Assembly: GCA_963978895.1 (NCBI GenBank)
Contig: OZ022238.1
Span: 31,403,093-31,467,092, forward strand
DNA: 64,000 nt
Reading direction: 5' to 3'
From: Erpobdella octoculata
Lineage: Eukaryota > Annelida > Clitellata > Hirudinida > Erpobdellidae
Part shown: positions 45,842-55,810 of the stretch, piece after piece
How the letters are laid out: each line of letters begins with the position of its first letter
How positions within the stretch are numbered: position 1 is the stretch's first letter
Notes under the pieces: model-generated
What the model saw: the letters and a program-made list of their open reading frames with translations, nothing else
The model's database searches: none
What the model was told of the DNA's origin: nothing
Position numbers and translations under genes: made by a program

Positions 45842-45877
45842 AGTATTTTCAGAAGAGCTGTTGCGAGCGGCGATCTG

Positions 45878-46957
45878 TTAATCTGAAGTGTTGTTTTGCA
45901 GACTGATCATAAAATCAGTGATTCTACATGATTTCCCCCTTCTTACTTCTGTTTGTCCCGAACAGCATAGTCGCTTTTGTGAAATGCGACTCGGCCATGA
46001 GCACCAAAATACCTTGATCTTTACTTGTGGCTTTGACCGCAATTCGCAAACAACATGGTCAAGTCTCTTGACCGTTTGATGCAGTTTCTTCCAGTCCTTC
46101 TTTGGCTCATCAACAGAGTCTTTCTTTGGCTCATCGTCGCCATTTCTGCACAGTTCATCACAGCCTTTTTTGCATGCCTCGTCCTGAACATCTTTGCACG
46201 GTTTATCGGAACTGTCTGTTTTTTCTTCTTCCTTCACATCTTTTAGATCTTTCTCAAGAAACTCTTCAAAAGGTTTTTCGAAAACACGTTCCAGAAATTC
46301 ATTAAATCCCTTCATCAAACCGTTATTTGATTTTAAAATGACTCTTAGTCTATCTCATCTAGAATCCTCTGTTCTTGGCTCATCTTTTTCAGAGTTTTTG
46401 CTGGCTGCATTGCTATTGTTGTTTTGGAGAAGTTCATCGCCGTCATCTTTGTTTTCTTCCAAGCTACAATCGAACGTTTTCTTTTCACATTCCAACTCAG
46501 CTCTTTCATCGGTGTCAACTTTCGTATCGTCAAGCGGATCTTGCTTCAAATCATCGCCATCGTCTCTTAAATCAGTGTCTTCTTTTTTTGTCAAGTTAGC
46601 TCTGACGTATTTCTGTATTGGAGTTTCGTCCATTTTTAAATCCTCGGTTGCTTCATCCGAGTCAGATTCGTCACTAAAATCTGACCCTGAATATTCGGTG
46701 CCGTCGTCTGTTATGGAGGCTTCCGTTTCAGAACTGTCGCTGTATGGGTAAATGCTATCGCTGTTATTGCCATTATTATAATCATCATCGTCACTTTCAT
46801 CCTCATTGTTTTGCATTTTGTTTTCAACATTCTTTTTATCTTCTTTAGTTTTGTTGTCGACGTCCAAACCGACTGTATCATTGTCACCATCTTTGCATGG
46901 TTCATCTTGAACAACTTTGCATGGCTCATCATCATGACTGTCTTTTTTGTTTCGCAA
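45878..46957 (-). pseudogene. Acidic Gag-like continuation, frameshifted
   Basis: Two frames, 46957-46355 and 46318-45878, very rich in Asp, Glu, Lys and Ser (DDDDYNNGNNSDSIYPYSDS, then DSSDKPCKDVQDEACKKGCD). A repeated D-E-P-C-K-D/V-x-x-Q-D-E-P motif occurs in both. The end is shifted again. No zinc knuckle or protease motif is recognised. It is probably the middle and end of Gag from the SAP frame, damaged. Confidence 0.5.
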
Positions 46958-47244
46958 TTGTTTGTGTCACCATTGAGGAGTTCAAGAAATTTCTTCATTT
47001 CCTGCTGTGCTGCTCTGTTTTCCTCCTGTGCTGCTCTGTATTCTTCCGTCATTTTGTTCAGAGCCTTCATTAATTCATTTTCTGTTTCAAACTCATACTC
47101 TTCTGGGTCAAACCCATTGTTCTCCAATGACGTCCGGAGGCGGTCCACGAGCTCAGGCTTTCTTCCTTTATCACTGAGCTCTCGTTTTCTAAGTTCCCGC
47201 CTTAACTTGAGTATCAAGAGCTCATCCAATGCTTTCAAAACCAT
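46711..47244 (-). CDS. SAP-domain Gag-like protein, N-terminus
   Basis: The ATG lies 8 bp downstream of the primer-binding site. The first 50 residues, LKLRRELRKRELSDKGRKPE then LVDRLRTSLENNG, form a SAP motif, a helix-turn-helix that binds DNA in host proteins. A charged coiled-coil-like region follows (MTEEYRAAQEENRAAQQEMK). After about residue 95 (LLNGDTNN) the frame no longer makes sense, and the acidic continuation is in the frame of 46957-46355, so a frameshift is likely near 46955. In this position the protein should be the Gag of the element. SAP in a retrotransposon Gag is uncommon. Confidence 0.7.
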   Translation of the reverse strand: MVLKALDELLILKLRRELRKRELSDKGRKPELVDRLRTSLENNGFDPEEYEFETENELMKALNKMTEEYRAAQEENRAAQQEMKKFLELLNGDTNNCETKKTVMMMSHAKLFKMNHAKMVTMIQSVWTSTTKLKKIKRMLKTKCKTMRMKVTMMIIIMAITAIAFTHTATVLKRKPP

Positions 47245-47270
47245 TCTTGAAATCCCAATTCTGACACCAA

Positions 47271-47574
47271 TGTTACGATATCACCAAATCGTAACTCCCT
47301 TAAGCAAGGAGTTCACTCGCATTTGCTAAAGGGGTAGGCGCCTATAAATGGCTGCCTCTGCAAGTACCCTCCTTCTCTCGCCTTGAGCAAGACAACTTGT
47401 CTTGATAAGGCGTATGCTAAATCTCAATTAAAAAAAAAAACCAACAAAAGAGTAAACACTCCACCTGTCAAATGAAAAGAATACGAGGCTCAACAAAAAG
47501 AACATGAGTAAAACAAAATTCCATAGTGTTTAAGACCGGAATCATAAACTAATGAAATCACAGAGACTATAACA
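47271..47574 (-). repeat. Gypsy 5' LTR, 304 bp
   Basis: On the minus strand TGTTATAGTCTC... to ...GATATCGTAACA, with TGTTA/TAACA inverted ends, directly followed by the primer-binding site. Part of it (47290-47320) resembles a stretch of the SINE-like element at 2344. Confidence 0.75.
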
Positions 47575-47596
47575 TTTATACTATTGGAATACACCA

Positions 47597-48855
47597 TCAG
47601 TTTTTGTGCTTTCGCTGTGTTATATTAGAAGAGACCAGAATTTCCTCAGATACATTGCGATGAGATGCGTCAGGAGCAGCCTCAACAGCCAAAGTATTTG
47701 TGTCAGAGGACGAGTCAGAAGTATCATCATTTATGTTATCCTCGTTATTAGAAGGAATACAGGGTAACCGATGCATATTACTTTCTTTGACACCAAACAA
47801 GTGGAGAATATGTGGAAATTTATCAAATTGTTTATTAATCGCAGGTCTCATTGATAAGATATAGAGAGCCTCTTTAATTTTCAGCCGGAAAGAGTCTGAT
47901 TCACTTGTTAAAATCGAAACACTTTCTTCAAGTTCTTTGCGTGTTAGCTTTTTCAAATGAATACATTCATAATGATTAAGAATACTCCCGAACTCGAGAT
48001 GCATCGTGAGTCTCCTTGACAACGTAGTTAGTTGTAGTGTGACCAATGTATGTATCCACCTTACAATGTGGAATTGAACGTTTGAAATGGTACACCACGT
48101 GACTTTGTCGCAACGTTTCAGTGATACTTGTTCTATCATTCTTGATGACCAAATTGAAAAGTTTCAAGTTTTTATAATAAATATATAAACCCAGTTTATT
48201 CCTGATAGGGTCTATAACAGAAACTTCCTTTATTATTTTCTTTATAATACTTTCATCAATTCTTTAATTGAGATTCATTTGATTTTTGTAGAACACGGGG
48301 AACTCCTGGCGTACTTCACGACCCTTGTCAGCGTCAGACCCAGCCGAACTCACAGATGTTTTCATTTTGGTTTCAAAATTGTTAATAAAACCGTCAACAA
48401 AGCTATTAGAATAATTGTTGTTAACCAATAACTGCTTGATTCTAACTATTTCTTTATGGAAATCTGGCCAGGTTTCGGAAAAACGATAAGCTTTGAGGAG
48501 ATAACTATTAATAACACTTCTTTCATACCTGTCCGGACACTCGCTGTCACCATTTAGGCATGTTCCATTATTAGTTGGTTTGATGAAGACTTTGGTATAG
48601 GACCAGAATCAGTTATTGTGATGATGGTGTCGAGAAAATTTACTTGTTTTTTACTGTCATTTAGGTCGAAGGTAAATTTCAAAACTGAATTGCTCTCGAA
48701 AGTATTCTTTAAAGTAACGACTTCACATTCAGACTTCACAAGAACAAAGATATCGTCCATATATCGCGCATAAACAATGGGGGTTTCTTCTATTTCAGCG
48801 AAAGAAATCTCCTCTAAACGACCTATGTAAAAGTTAGCAAAGGTTGGTCCCAATG
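47597..48855 (-). pseudogene. Penelope-like element copy 5, RT motif B to tail
   Basis: From the (TA)n at 48856 the minus strand reads MGPTFANFYIGRLEEISF (motif B), YARYMDDIFVLV (motif C, YMDD), FTFDLNDSKKQVNFLDTIIT. Frames then shift through the linker (48550-48180). Later a shifted GIY-YIG region (YIGHTTT, LSRRLTMHLEFGSILNHY) appears, then [20 protein letters not shown] and a tail ending NITQRKHKN with stop at 47597. The tail abuts the Gypsy LTR at 47574. Multiple frame breaks make it dead. Confidence 0.85.
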
Positions 48856-48875
48856 GATATATATATATATATATA

Positions 48876-50321
48876 CTAGCAGTGCCCGTAGTGGCTTCGC
48901 TCGCATGAAATTAGAGAGTTTAAACCGTGCATCCATAGCAGAGATCAATTTTTTAGGTCTCGGCTCGGCCCGTCGACAAATTAGCCCAGCCCGTTTTAAA
49001 AACCCAAACTCCTGGCCCGGCACAGCTCGTCTGAATTAGGCCCGGCCCATTTTAACAGGCCTAGAAGTTCTATATATTTGATGAAAAACTTCGGCCCGTC
49101 CCACCTTGACCTTAGGTTTGGCCCGGCCAAACTGAAGACCCTAAAATCACTAAAATATCTATATACTTGGTGAAAAACTTCGGCCCGTCCCACTTTGATT
49201 TAAGGTTTGGCCTGGCCCGTGTGAAGACTCTAAAATAACGGCATGGCCCGGCCGATGATAAACTGGACTTTTAACCGGCACAAAACTTCAAAATACTAAT
49301 TTTTACATTTGTAGCACTTACAGTTTGTGAGTAGCAGTTATTTTGAAATCAAATAACCCTTATTTCCACCCCACATTTGAGGTCCTGGAAACCAAATTTT
49401 CAAAAAATGCTAAAATACGTATTTCATTATTTTTGGAGTAGAAACTAAATACTAATTTTTACTTCTGTAGCATTAACAGTTTTTGAGTAGCAGCTACTTT
49501 AAAAACCAAATAACCCAAAAAATGATGAAACACGTATATCTTTTTTTTTGAGTAGATACTAAGTATTAATTTTTACATCTGTGGCAATTACAGTTGTTGA
49601 GTAGCAGTTACTTTAAAAACCAAATAACCGTATTTTCCACCCCACATTTGAAGTCCTGGAAACCAAATTTTCAAAAAATTGTGAAACCCGTATATCATTA
49701 TTTTTAGAGTAGAAACTAAATACTAATTTTACTTTTGTAGCATTTACAGTTTTTGAGTAGCAATTACTTTAAAAATCAAGTAACCCTATTTTCCACCCCA
49801 TATTTGAAGTCCTGGAAACCAAGTTTTCAAAAAATGGTAAAACACGTATATCATTATTTCTGGAGTAGAAACCAAAGACTAATTTTTACTCCTGTAGCAT
49901 CTAGAAACTAAATACTAATTTTTACTCCTGTAGCATTACCAGTTTTTGAGTAGAAGCTACTTTAAAAACCAAATAACCCAATTTTCCAACCCACATTTGA
50001 GGTCCGGGAAACCGAATTTTCAAAAAATGGTGAAACACGTATCTTTTTATTTTTCAAAAAGAATCTATATACCAAATTTCAAAATCTCCTCATTTTTGGT
50101 TTTCGAGATATACATTGTTTTAGAAAAAAGTTTGTTTTCCAGTTTTTTCCCCTCAGGAGCAAAATTTTCAAAAATCCTTTCTTAGCGGATGTTTACGCTA
50201 TAAAAGTAATATAAGTTCCAAATTTCACGTTCCTAGGATGAGGCGTTTGAGCTCGGCGTTGATTATCAGTCAGTCATCAGTCAGTCAGTCAGTCAGTCAG
50301 GACATGTTCTTTTATATATAT

Positions 50322-50324
<3 letters not shown>
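48876..50324 (-). mobile_element. Non-autonomous Helitron, about 1.45 kb
   Basis: Minus-strand 3' end ...GAAGCCACTACGGGCACTG then CTAG (48876-48879). 5' end TATATATATAAAAGAACATG with GACT repeats (50270-50324). It shares both ends and the internal roughly 160-bp tandem units with the larger copy at 3263-6721. Both outer edges are (TA)n. No coding. Confidence 0.78.
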
Positions 50325-50383
<59 letters not shown>

Positions 50384-50391
50384 ATATATAT
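50325..50391. repeat. (TA)n tract
   Basis: About 65 bp of TA joining the Helitron 5' end to the third tRNA-like repeat. Confidence 0.9.
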
Positions 50392-50590
50392 AGTAGTCTA
50401 ATATTAAGTAGCTCCAAAAGACTGAGACTTGTAGGCATCATTTTTTGGTGATGGTCGGTGGCGCAATTGGTAAGAGCGCATGCATTTAGGCGAGGCTGTG
50501 TTGCCATAGACACGTGGGTTCGATTCCTAGTAGAGTTGTATAAATATTTGCGTTATTTGTGGTGACAGTTAGTCATCCTATTTGTAGGCT
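50392..50590 (+). repeat. tRNA-like repeat, third locus (partial single unit)
   Basis: Same unit as at 1299 with several substitutions (ggcgcaattggtaagagc in the A-box region). It is cut at 50590 in the sequence after taggctct. Confidence 0.75.
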
Positions 50591-50728
50591 CTCGCCGTTC
50601 AAGGTTTCATTAGAAGAGCTAGGTTTTGTATGGACACTGAGCTGCAGTCGATTATCCAACTGTGTGACTAAGGTATCGAGAAATGACAATTGTGCGTCAA
50701 TGTCCGTGAGCTTATAAGTACAACGCAG
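50591..50728 (-). pseudogene. PLE fragment, inverted relative to 52450-52600
   Basis: The reverse complement of this segment matches 52464-52593 almost exactly and encodes the same RT-end piece (TDIDAQLSFLDTLVTQLDNR, LQLSVHTKPSSSNETLNG). The two form an inverted repeat of about 130 bp separated by 1.7 kb. Confidence 0.8.
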
Positions 50729-50837
50729 CCAGCCTCAAACAAACTATTATAATTCATAATACGAACGAACGCGTCAGCATTAGTTAAAATAAAAATACTT
50801 TGTATTATGAATTATAATAGTTTGTTTGAGGCTGGCC
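50729..50837. repeat. 35-bp inverted repeat with about 40-nt loop
   Basis: gccagcctcaaacaaactat... at 50729-50763 and its reverse complement at 50803-50837. It sits exactly at the junction between inverted PLE pieces. Confidence 0.8.
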
Positions 50838-50955
50838 TCATTCCACAATTTAGAAAAGTGGAATGCATTATAAGGAAAGTTCTCTCATTTAAGTTTAGAA
50901 GAGTTTTTCTTCGAGCCTGTTTGCAAGAGAATTTATTGCCAAAATTTGCTGTTAA
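50838..50955 (+). CDS. PLE N-terminal motif fragment
   Basis: Encodes SLRRVFLRACLQENLLPKFA, the F-x-x-x-C-L-x-E-N-L-x-P-K terminal motif, and is then interrupted by the piggyBac element at its TTAA target. It belongs to the same PLE as 52435-52750. Confidence 0.55.
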
Positions 50956-52430
50956 CCCGTTTTAGACCATCGTACGTTTTACGAACACACTTATATTTGG
51001 CGTTGCATAAAATTCAGCTGTAATTTTTTTTCTGTTAAAAGTTTTGTTTTATGTTAAGAAAGCTTCAATACACTGTATAAAATTTTTTAAATAATTTTTT
51101 TATTCGTATTAAGTAGTTTAATCTGGGTTAGAATATGAGCATTTTCAAGGTTTTCTACCGATATTACTTTAAAAATTTATTATGCTAATTTCATGAGAGT
51201 TATCATAACAAAAGTTTGAAATATCGAAAGAGGATGTACTCAAAAGTAAACAGCAACGTTAATTAAATTTTATTGTGTTTACACTAACCCACAATCTGAA
51301 CATGTATGAGTCATGCTCGTTCTACGATCGTTGTGCGTATAGAGTACTTTATGCGAACGAGTCGAAACTAGTTTATTCAGCTTATAGTTGTGCAGTGGTT
51401 GACTTGGTGATAGTGTTTTTTGCTAATTTCATTCTTGGAATGAAATGTTTGTAAAGTTTAAAAATGAAAGGCGTCAAACAGAACGTTTTTTCACGTTGAA
51501 AGAAGCTATGTAACTAATTCTTGATGATGATGATAGCATTGAGGTTGACATACTTGTCATTCTTCCGCCCGGTGACTGATGAATAAGCAAATGAAGAAGA
51601 AATGTTATTCTTTGTAATATATCCGGGAACGTAGAAGTTGATTATACTAATGATGGGATGGGATTAGACTGTGTCGGTTCTTTGGGTGAAAAAATTTAGG
51701 TCGCAAATACGGTCAGTTCAATGCCGCGGCAACCAAAATGCTAAAAACGATTGAAATGCACTTGGACCAAAAAGAGTCATTTGAATAGCCACTTTTAAAA
51801 CAGTCTATATATAACGAGTTTGAAACACCACAATGGTGCTTTGCTTGAAAACCCCCATATAGGCTGTTTAGGTTGTTTTATACCGATGAAATGAATTCAT
51901 GCACGGTTGAAAAAACAAAACGATTGGAAAGATTCAGCAACTGGCCATGGTCACGAACTGGAAAAGGTGAAAACAGTAGGTCGCAACAAGCTGGAAAATT
52001 GTGTCAAAACACTGTACATGTGGGCCAAGTGTGGCAAACGACTTCATCGGAATTGTTTTGGTGCTTTCCGCACACTCCGGTTCTGAAACGACTATCATGA
52101 ACTGCTTGACTAATATATTGAATGTTAAATTTTTGGATTTTATTGAACTGTGTTACTAATAAAGTCAGAAATGTGTTTTTAGCTTTTCTGTTTATAGCCT
52201 AAAATTTATATTATAATTGTTTGCGTTGAGAAAAAAAAGAAATTGACTTTTAAACATTTTGTCGTTTTCAGTAGGACCACCGTTCGAAAAACGAGCATAG
52301 AGAATTTTCAAAGTTTTCTTTCAAATAAAAAATAATTAAAAATAAATCTGTTAAAACATAAGCAAGTAACTTAGAAATAAAAAAAAAAAATAATAGAAAT
52401 CTAATTAATAAAGTTTTGGACCTAAACGGG
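50956..52430 (+). mobile_element. piggyBac-type element, internally deleted, with TTAA target sites
   Basis: Left end TTAA|CCCGTTTTAGACC and right end GGACCTAAACGGG|TTAA (50952-50955, 52431-52434). Remnants of the transposase are an acidic N-terminal scrap DDDDSIEVDILVILPPGD (about 51525-51580) and a C-terminal cysteine-rich scrap with LYMWAKCGKRLHRNCFGAF (about 52010-52070). The catalytic core is missing. It is inserted into a PLE fragment. Confidence 0.85.
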
Positions 52431-52434
52431 TTAA

Positions 52435-52750
52435 TATACATATACATAAACATGTGCTGCGTTTTACTTATAAGCTCACGGACATTGACGCCCAATTGTC
52501 ATTTCTCGATACCTTAGTCACACAGTTGGATAATCGACTGCAGCTCAGTGTCCATACAAAACCTAGCTCTTCTAATGAAACCTTGAACGGCGCGGGTTAC
52601 TGTCCGGAGAGTTACCGGAGGAGCGTTATACTAGGCTATTTACTATTTATTTATCTCATCACTCAAGACTGGGCTGATTTTCACGTCGAGGTTCAGAAGA
52701 TTAGAACGAGAATCTGCTACGTGTGCCACAAGAGATTTCCAAATTAACTA
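52435..52750 (+). pseudogene. Penelope-like element fragment, RT end
   Basis: Plus frame: LRFTYKLTDIDAQLSFLDTL, LQLSVHTKPSSSNETLNGAG, YCPESYRRSVILGYL, TQDWADFHVEVQKIR, then frame loss. This is the PLE segment between RT motif D/E and the thumb. A short ATACATATACATA stretch separates it from the piggyBac right flank. Confidence 0.8.
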
Positions 52751-53039
52751 TTTTCTAATATTAAATCAACTTAATCACACTTAGTGTTTTAGTATTTTAG
52801 TGCTAGCTTTAAACGGGGACTTAAAATCAATAAATATTATGCAGACTACACACGTAAGTAAACAACTGCCAAATCAAGCGTTCTGCGGTAAATCGGTTAG
52901 CAACCATTAGCCTTAGGCGTCATTGGCTCTGGCAATTTAAATTCAAAGCAACGGCATCTGCTAGTGCAGGAATACAATTGACCTAGAAATGCTTGTATGC
53001 TTGTCAAATCTTGTGCCATGCTTTGAGCTAATTTGCGCT
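52751..53039. other. No gene recognised
   Basis: AT-rich spacer between the PLE and LINE relics. Confidence 0.4.
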
Positions 53040-53222
53040 AAAAACAAGCTCACCCATCGCATTAGAATGGAATCATTAGATTCATTGGGACTATTGCAAC
53101 ACTCTGCTCGCTGATCAACCTGACTATGTCATCTGTCACTTTCAATCAGTACTCAACACTGCAGCGAGACTCGTCTTTGGTCTGAAGAAATTTGACCACA
53201 TCTCAGATATCATGCGTGACAA
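53040..53222 (+). pseudogene. CR1-like LINE fragment, left part
   Basis: Encodes QPDYVICHFQSVLNTAARLV, then FGLKKFDHISDIMRD. This is the post-RT region of CR1-like LINEs (DYCNxLL...AARLV). It continues at 55390 after the piggyBac insertion. Confidence 0.7.
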
Positions 53223-55290
53223 TCCTTTATAAAGGATCTATCTTAAACTAATTGCAAATTTGCAAATTTTCAATATAATATCAATGCTGAATAAAAATCA
53301 GTTATGTGATATCTATGGAAAACTACAGTATTTTTAGTTTTATTTATATTTTTCATGCTGTTTGAAATATAGATACGTTTTGAAGTTCAATTGTTTTTTA
53401 TGGAATCCGAAAAAAGATTAGCTCATAAATTTTTTTTTTTAAACATTTTTTTTATTTGTATATTACTTTAAAGTGTTCTTAGTCAGCATGTCTATTGCTC
53501 GTGCACGGGACATGATTGGTTTTATTTAAAAAATGTGTTTTTTGTCGATACTTTATAAAGGGTCGTAGGCACACGGTATACCTAACATATGTATAACATG
53601 AGTAATTTTCAACAAACATACTACGGAAACCACTTCTATTGGTCTTGTATTTCAGGTACACAGTGAATGAAGTCATCTCCATGGTGGAGTCTGGTTCTTT
53701 TAAAAACCCAGACATTTACATCACGCTGCCAGATGGCGTTCATACGAACGAGGATAGCGCGGACGAGAACCAGGGTGGACTGGTGGAAAACCTGATCGGA
53801 CATCAACTGATAGTGATGAGGAAGATTTTGAAATGTCATCTCATGACCAACTTCCGTGACTGCCATCGACAAAGAGGCGAAAAACCTCAGTTAGTTCAAA
53901 GCTGAAGTCAGGGACAAGGAAGTGGACTAAGAACGATCTACCGGATTCTGCAGCAGAAGCGTTCGAATCTACTGATACAAGGCAAGGGTTGTGCCTTGGG
54001 GACGAACAATTCTTTTCAGATGATGTGATGGTAAACGAAAGCATTTCGTATGCCAAGTTCCGTGGCAATTATCAGTTCACAGTCGACAGAAATGACATCC
54101 GGGCATTCCTGGCTGTGCTGATTTTATCTGGCTATGTTGCGCTTCCTAGGCACAGTATGTATTGGGAACAAGCTGATGACTGTCATAACCATGTGGCCGC
54201 AGGCTTGATGACTTGTGACCGGTTTGATAAGATGATGCGATATTTTCACCTGGCAGACAGCAACCATTTGGACAAAGCTAGTCAGGGCAAGGGTTTAGTG
54301 TCAAATCAGGAACTCGGATTAGAGGTTTCTATGGTTGTTGACCTCATCAACAGTCTACCTAAAGCACCGAATTACAAGTTGTGTTTCTATAACTTCTTTA
54401 CGTCGCTTTGCCTGCTGGACCACCTGACTGACCATGGCTTTGGCTCTACTGGAACTCTGAGAGCGAACCGCACTAACAAGTGTCCACTAATAATGCCAGC
54501 AGAAATGAAAAAAAAGGATCGGGGGCTCATCGCTTCGGCCATGCTGGAAAAGTCATCGTCATCCGCTGGCACGACAACAGTCCAATAACAATTGCATCAA
54601 ACGTATATGGCGTCCAGCCAGTTGACAAGGCCAAGAGGAGGTCCAGCACTGCCGAGAAGGAAATCCTAGTTACCCAGCCTGCGCGATCAAGAAGTATAAC
54701 GTCTGTATGGGCGGCACCGATCAGATGGATCAGAATATCAGCAGCTACTGTACCAGCATTCGGTCAAAGAAGTGGTGGTGGCCACTGTTCAACTACATGC
54801 TGGACATGTCGATCCAAAACGCATTCTACCTGTACAAGAGAAGCCCCGCCTACACCAAACACTGTTTGGAATTTTCTCGGCTTCAGGCATGAGATCGTCG
54901 AGATATATAGCCAGAGGTTTGCCCTAAGGCTAAACATTCAGCAGTCGAAGGGCAGGACCACCTAATTTGGGGACTGCAGGGTCTCAACAGATATTCGTCT
55001 AGATCGTCTGGATCATCTGCCACTTTACGTCGACAAACAAAAGCAATGTGATGTTTGCAAGAAAAAAACGAATTTTGTTTGCCAGAAATGTACTAGTGGA
55101 GGTGCCCCTGTTGGCCTGCACCCAAAGGATTGCTTTGTGCACTATCACATGTGGTAACTGTAGAAACAGTGCACTAGAACCATAATAATGTTTTTGTATT
55201 GTTATGTTGATGCAAAATATCTTTTAAAATAAAAATATATAAAAAAATAATAAAGGTTCTGCTGTGTGCTGACAATCCTTTATAAAGGAT
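53223..55290 (+). mobile_element. piggyBac-like element inserted in a LINE
   Basis: A 21-bp block gacaatcctttataaaggat occurs at 53219 and 55271. Its core atcctttataaaggat is palindromic and may be both the end of the element and part of the target. In between is one decayed piggyBac transposase. LINE coding stops at the left block and resumes near 55390. The exact ends are uncertain. Confidence 0.6.
53654..55157 (+). pseudogene. piggyBac transposase relic
   Basis: N-terminal acidic part: NPDIYITLPDGVHTNEDSAD. Then VNESISYAKFRGNYQFTVDR, IRAFLAVLILSGYVALPRHS, MMRYFHLADSNHLDKA. A deletion removes the first catalytic region, and the frame resumes with KLCFYNFFTSLCLLDHLTDH, where F-D-N-[FY]-F-T-S is expected; the catalytic Asp is replaced by Tyr. 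Later in other frames: MGGTDQMDQNISSYC, IRSKKWWWPLFNYML, and the C-terminal cysteine-rich domain CDVCKKKTNFVCQKC. Frameshifts at about 53830, 54570 and 54960. A clear piggyBac member, inactive. Confidence 0.88.
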
Positions 55291-55384
55291 CATTCTTCAT
55301 AAGAGAAACAAAAATACTAAACTTTGAAATATTTTCAAAAGAAAATTAAATTATCAATAAGACCAATATGAAAATATTATCATA

Positions 55385-55810
55385 TTATATGGGATAAGGG
55401 CTCGAGAGCGTGTCGAATGTATGCTGTGTCTGCTGGTCTTCAAGGCCATGCATGGACTCGTGCCTGAATACATCACGTCAATGTGCTTGCCCATCAGTTC
55501 AGTTGAATCCCGTCGACAATTGCGTTCTGCGACCGCTGGAGACCTGGTCATGCCTGCGATGACTACCAACTTTGGACAACGAGCCTTTTCTGTCGCGGCT
55601 ACTAAAGCATGGAACTATCTTTCTATAAACATTCGTTTATCTTGTTCTGTTGAGGCTTTTAAAAAAGCTCTTAAAACTCATGTGTTCATTAAATCATAAA
55701 TCATACAACTAAAAAATTTTTTTATCCGAGGTTTTTGACATTTTGTACAGCGCTCTTGTGAGGACTATTTCATTGCACTGCACTATATAAATTATCCATT
55801 ATATTATTAT
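55385..55810 (+). pseudogene. CR1-like LINE 3' end
   Basis: Frame to 55699: ECMLCLLVFKAMHGLVPEYI, RRQLRSATAGDLVMPAMTTN, FGQRAFSVAATKAWNYLSIN, VEAFKKALKTHVFIKS, stop. This is the C-terminus of ORF2. A short UTR with actatataaattatcc and ATT repeats follows. It continues the piece at 53040-53222. Confidence 0.82.

Larger units (their letters stand above)
45076..45850 (-). mobile_element. Penelope-like element copy 4, 3' end
   Basis: Contains only the end of the PLE frame (45841-45527), the 3' UTR, a hammerhead (45255-45211) and the start frame (45248-45076), stopping at (TA)n 45040-45075. It meets the Gypsy fragment near 45860. Confidence 0.8.
45860..47574 (-). mobile_element. Gypsy-type LTR retrotransposon, 5' end only
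   Basis: 5' LTR 47271-47574, then a primer-binding site complementary to tRNA-Leu (TGGTGTCAGAATTGGGAT, 47252-47269 reversed), then a SAP-domain Gag-like frame. The element is cut near 45860, so protease, pol and the 3' LTR are absent. Confidence 0.75.

Noticed and set aside
46194..47329. Plus-strand frames opposite the Gag-like region
   Set aside because: Antisense shadows of the minus-strand SAP/acidic coding sequence, which has the primer site and LTR in the right place.
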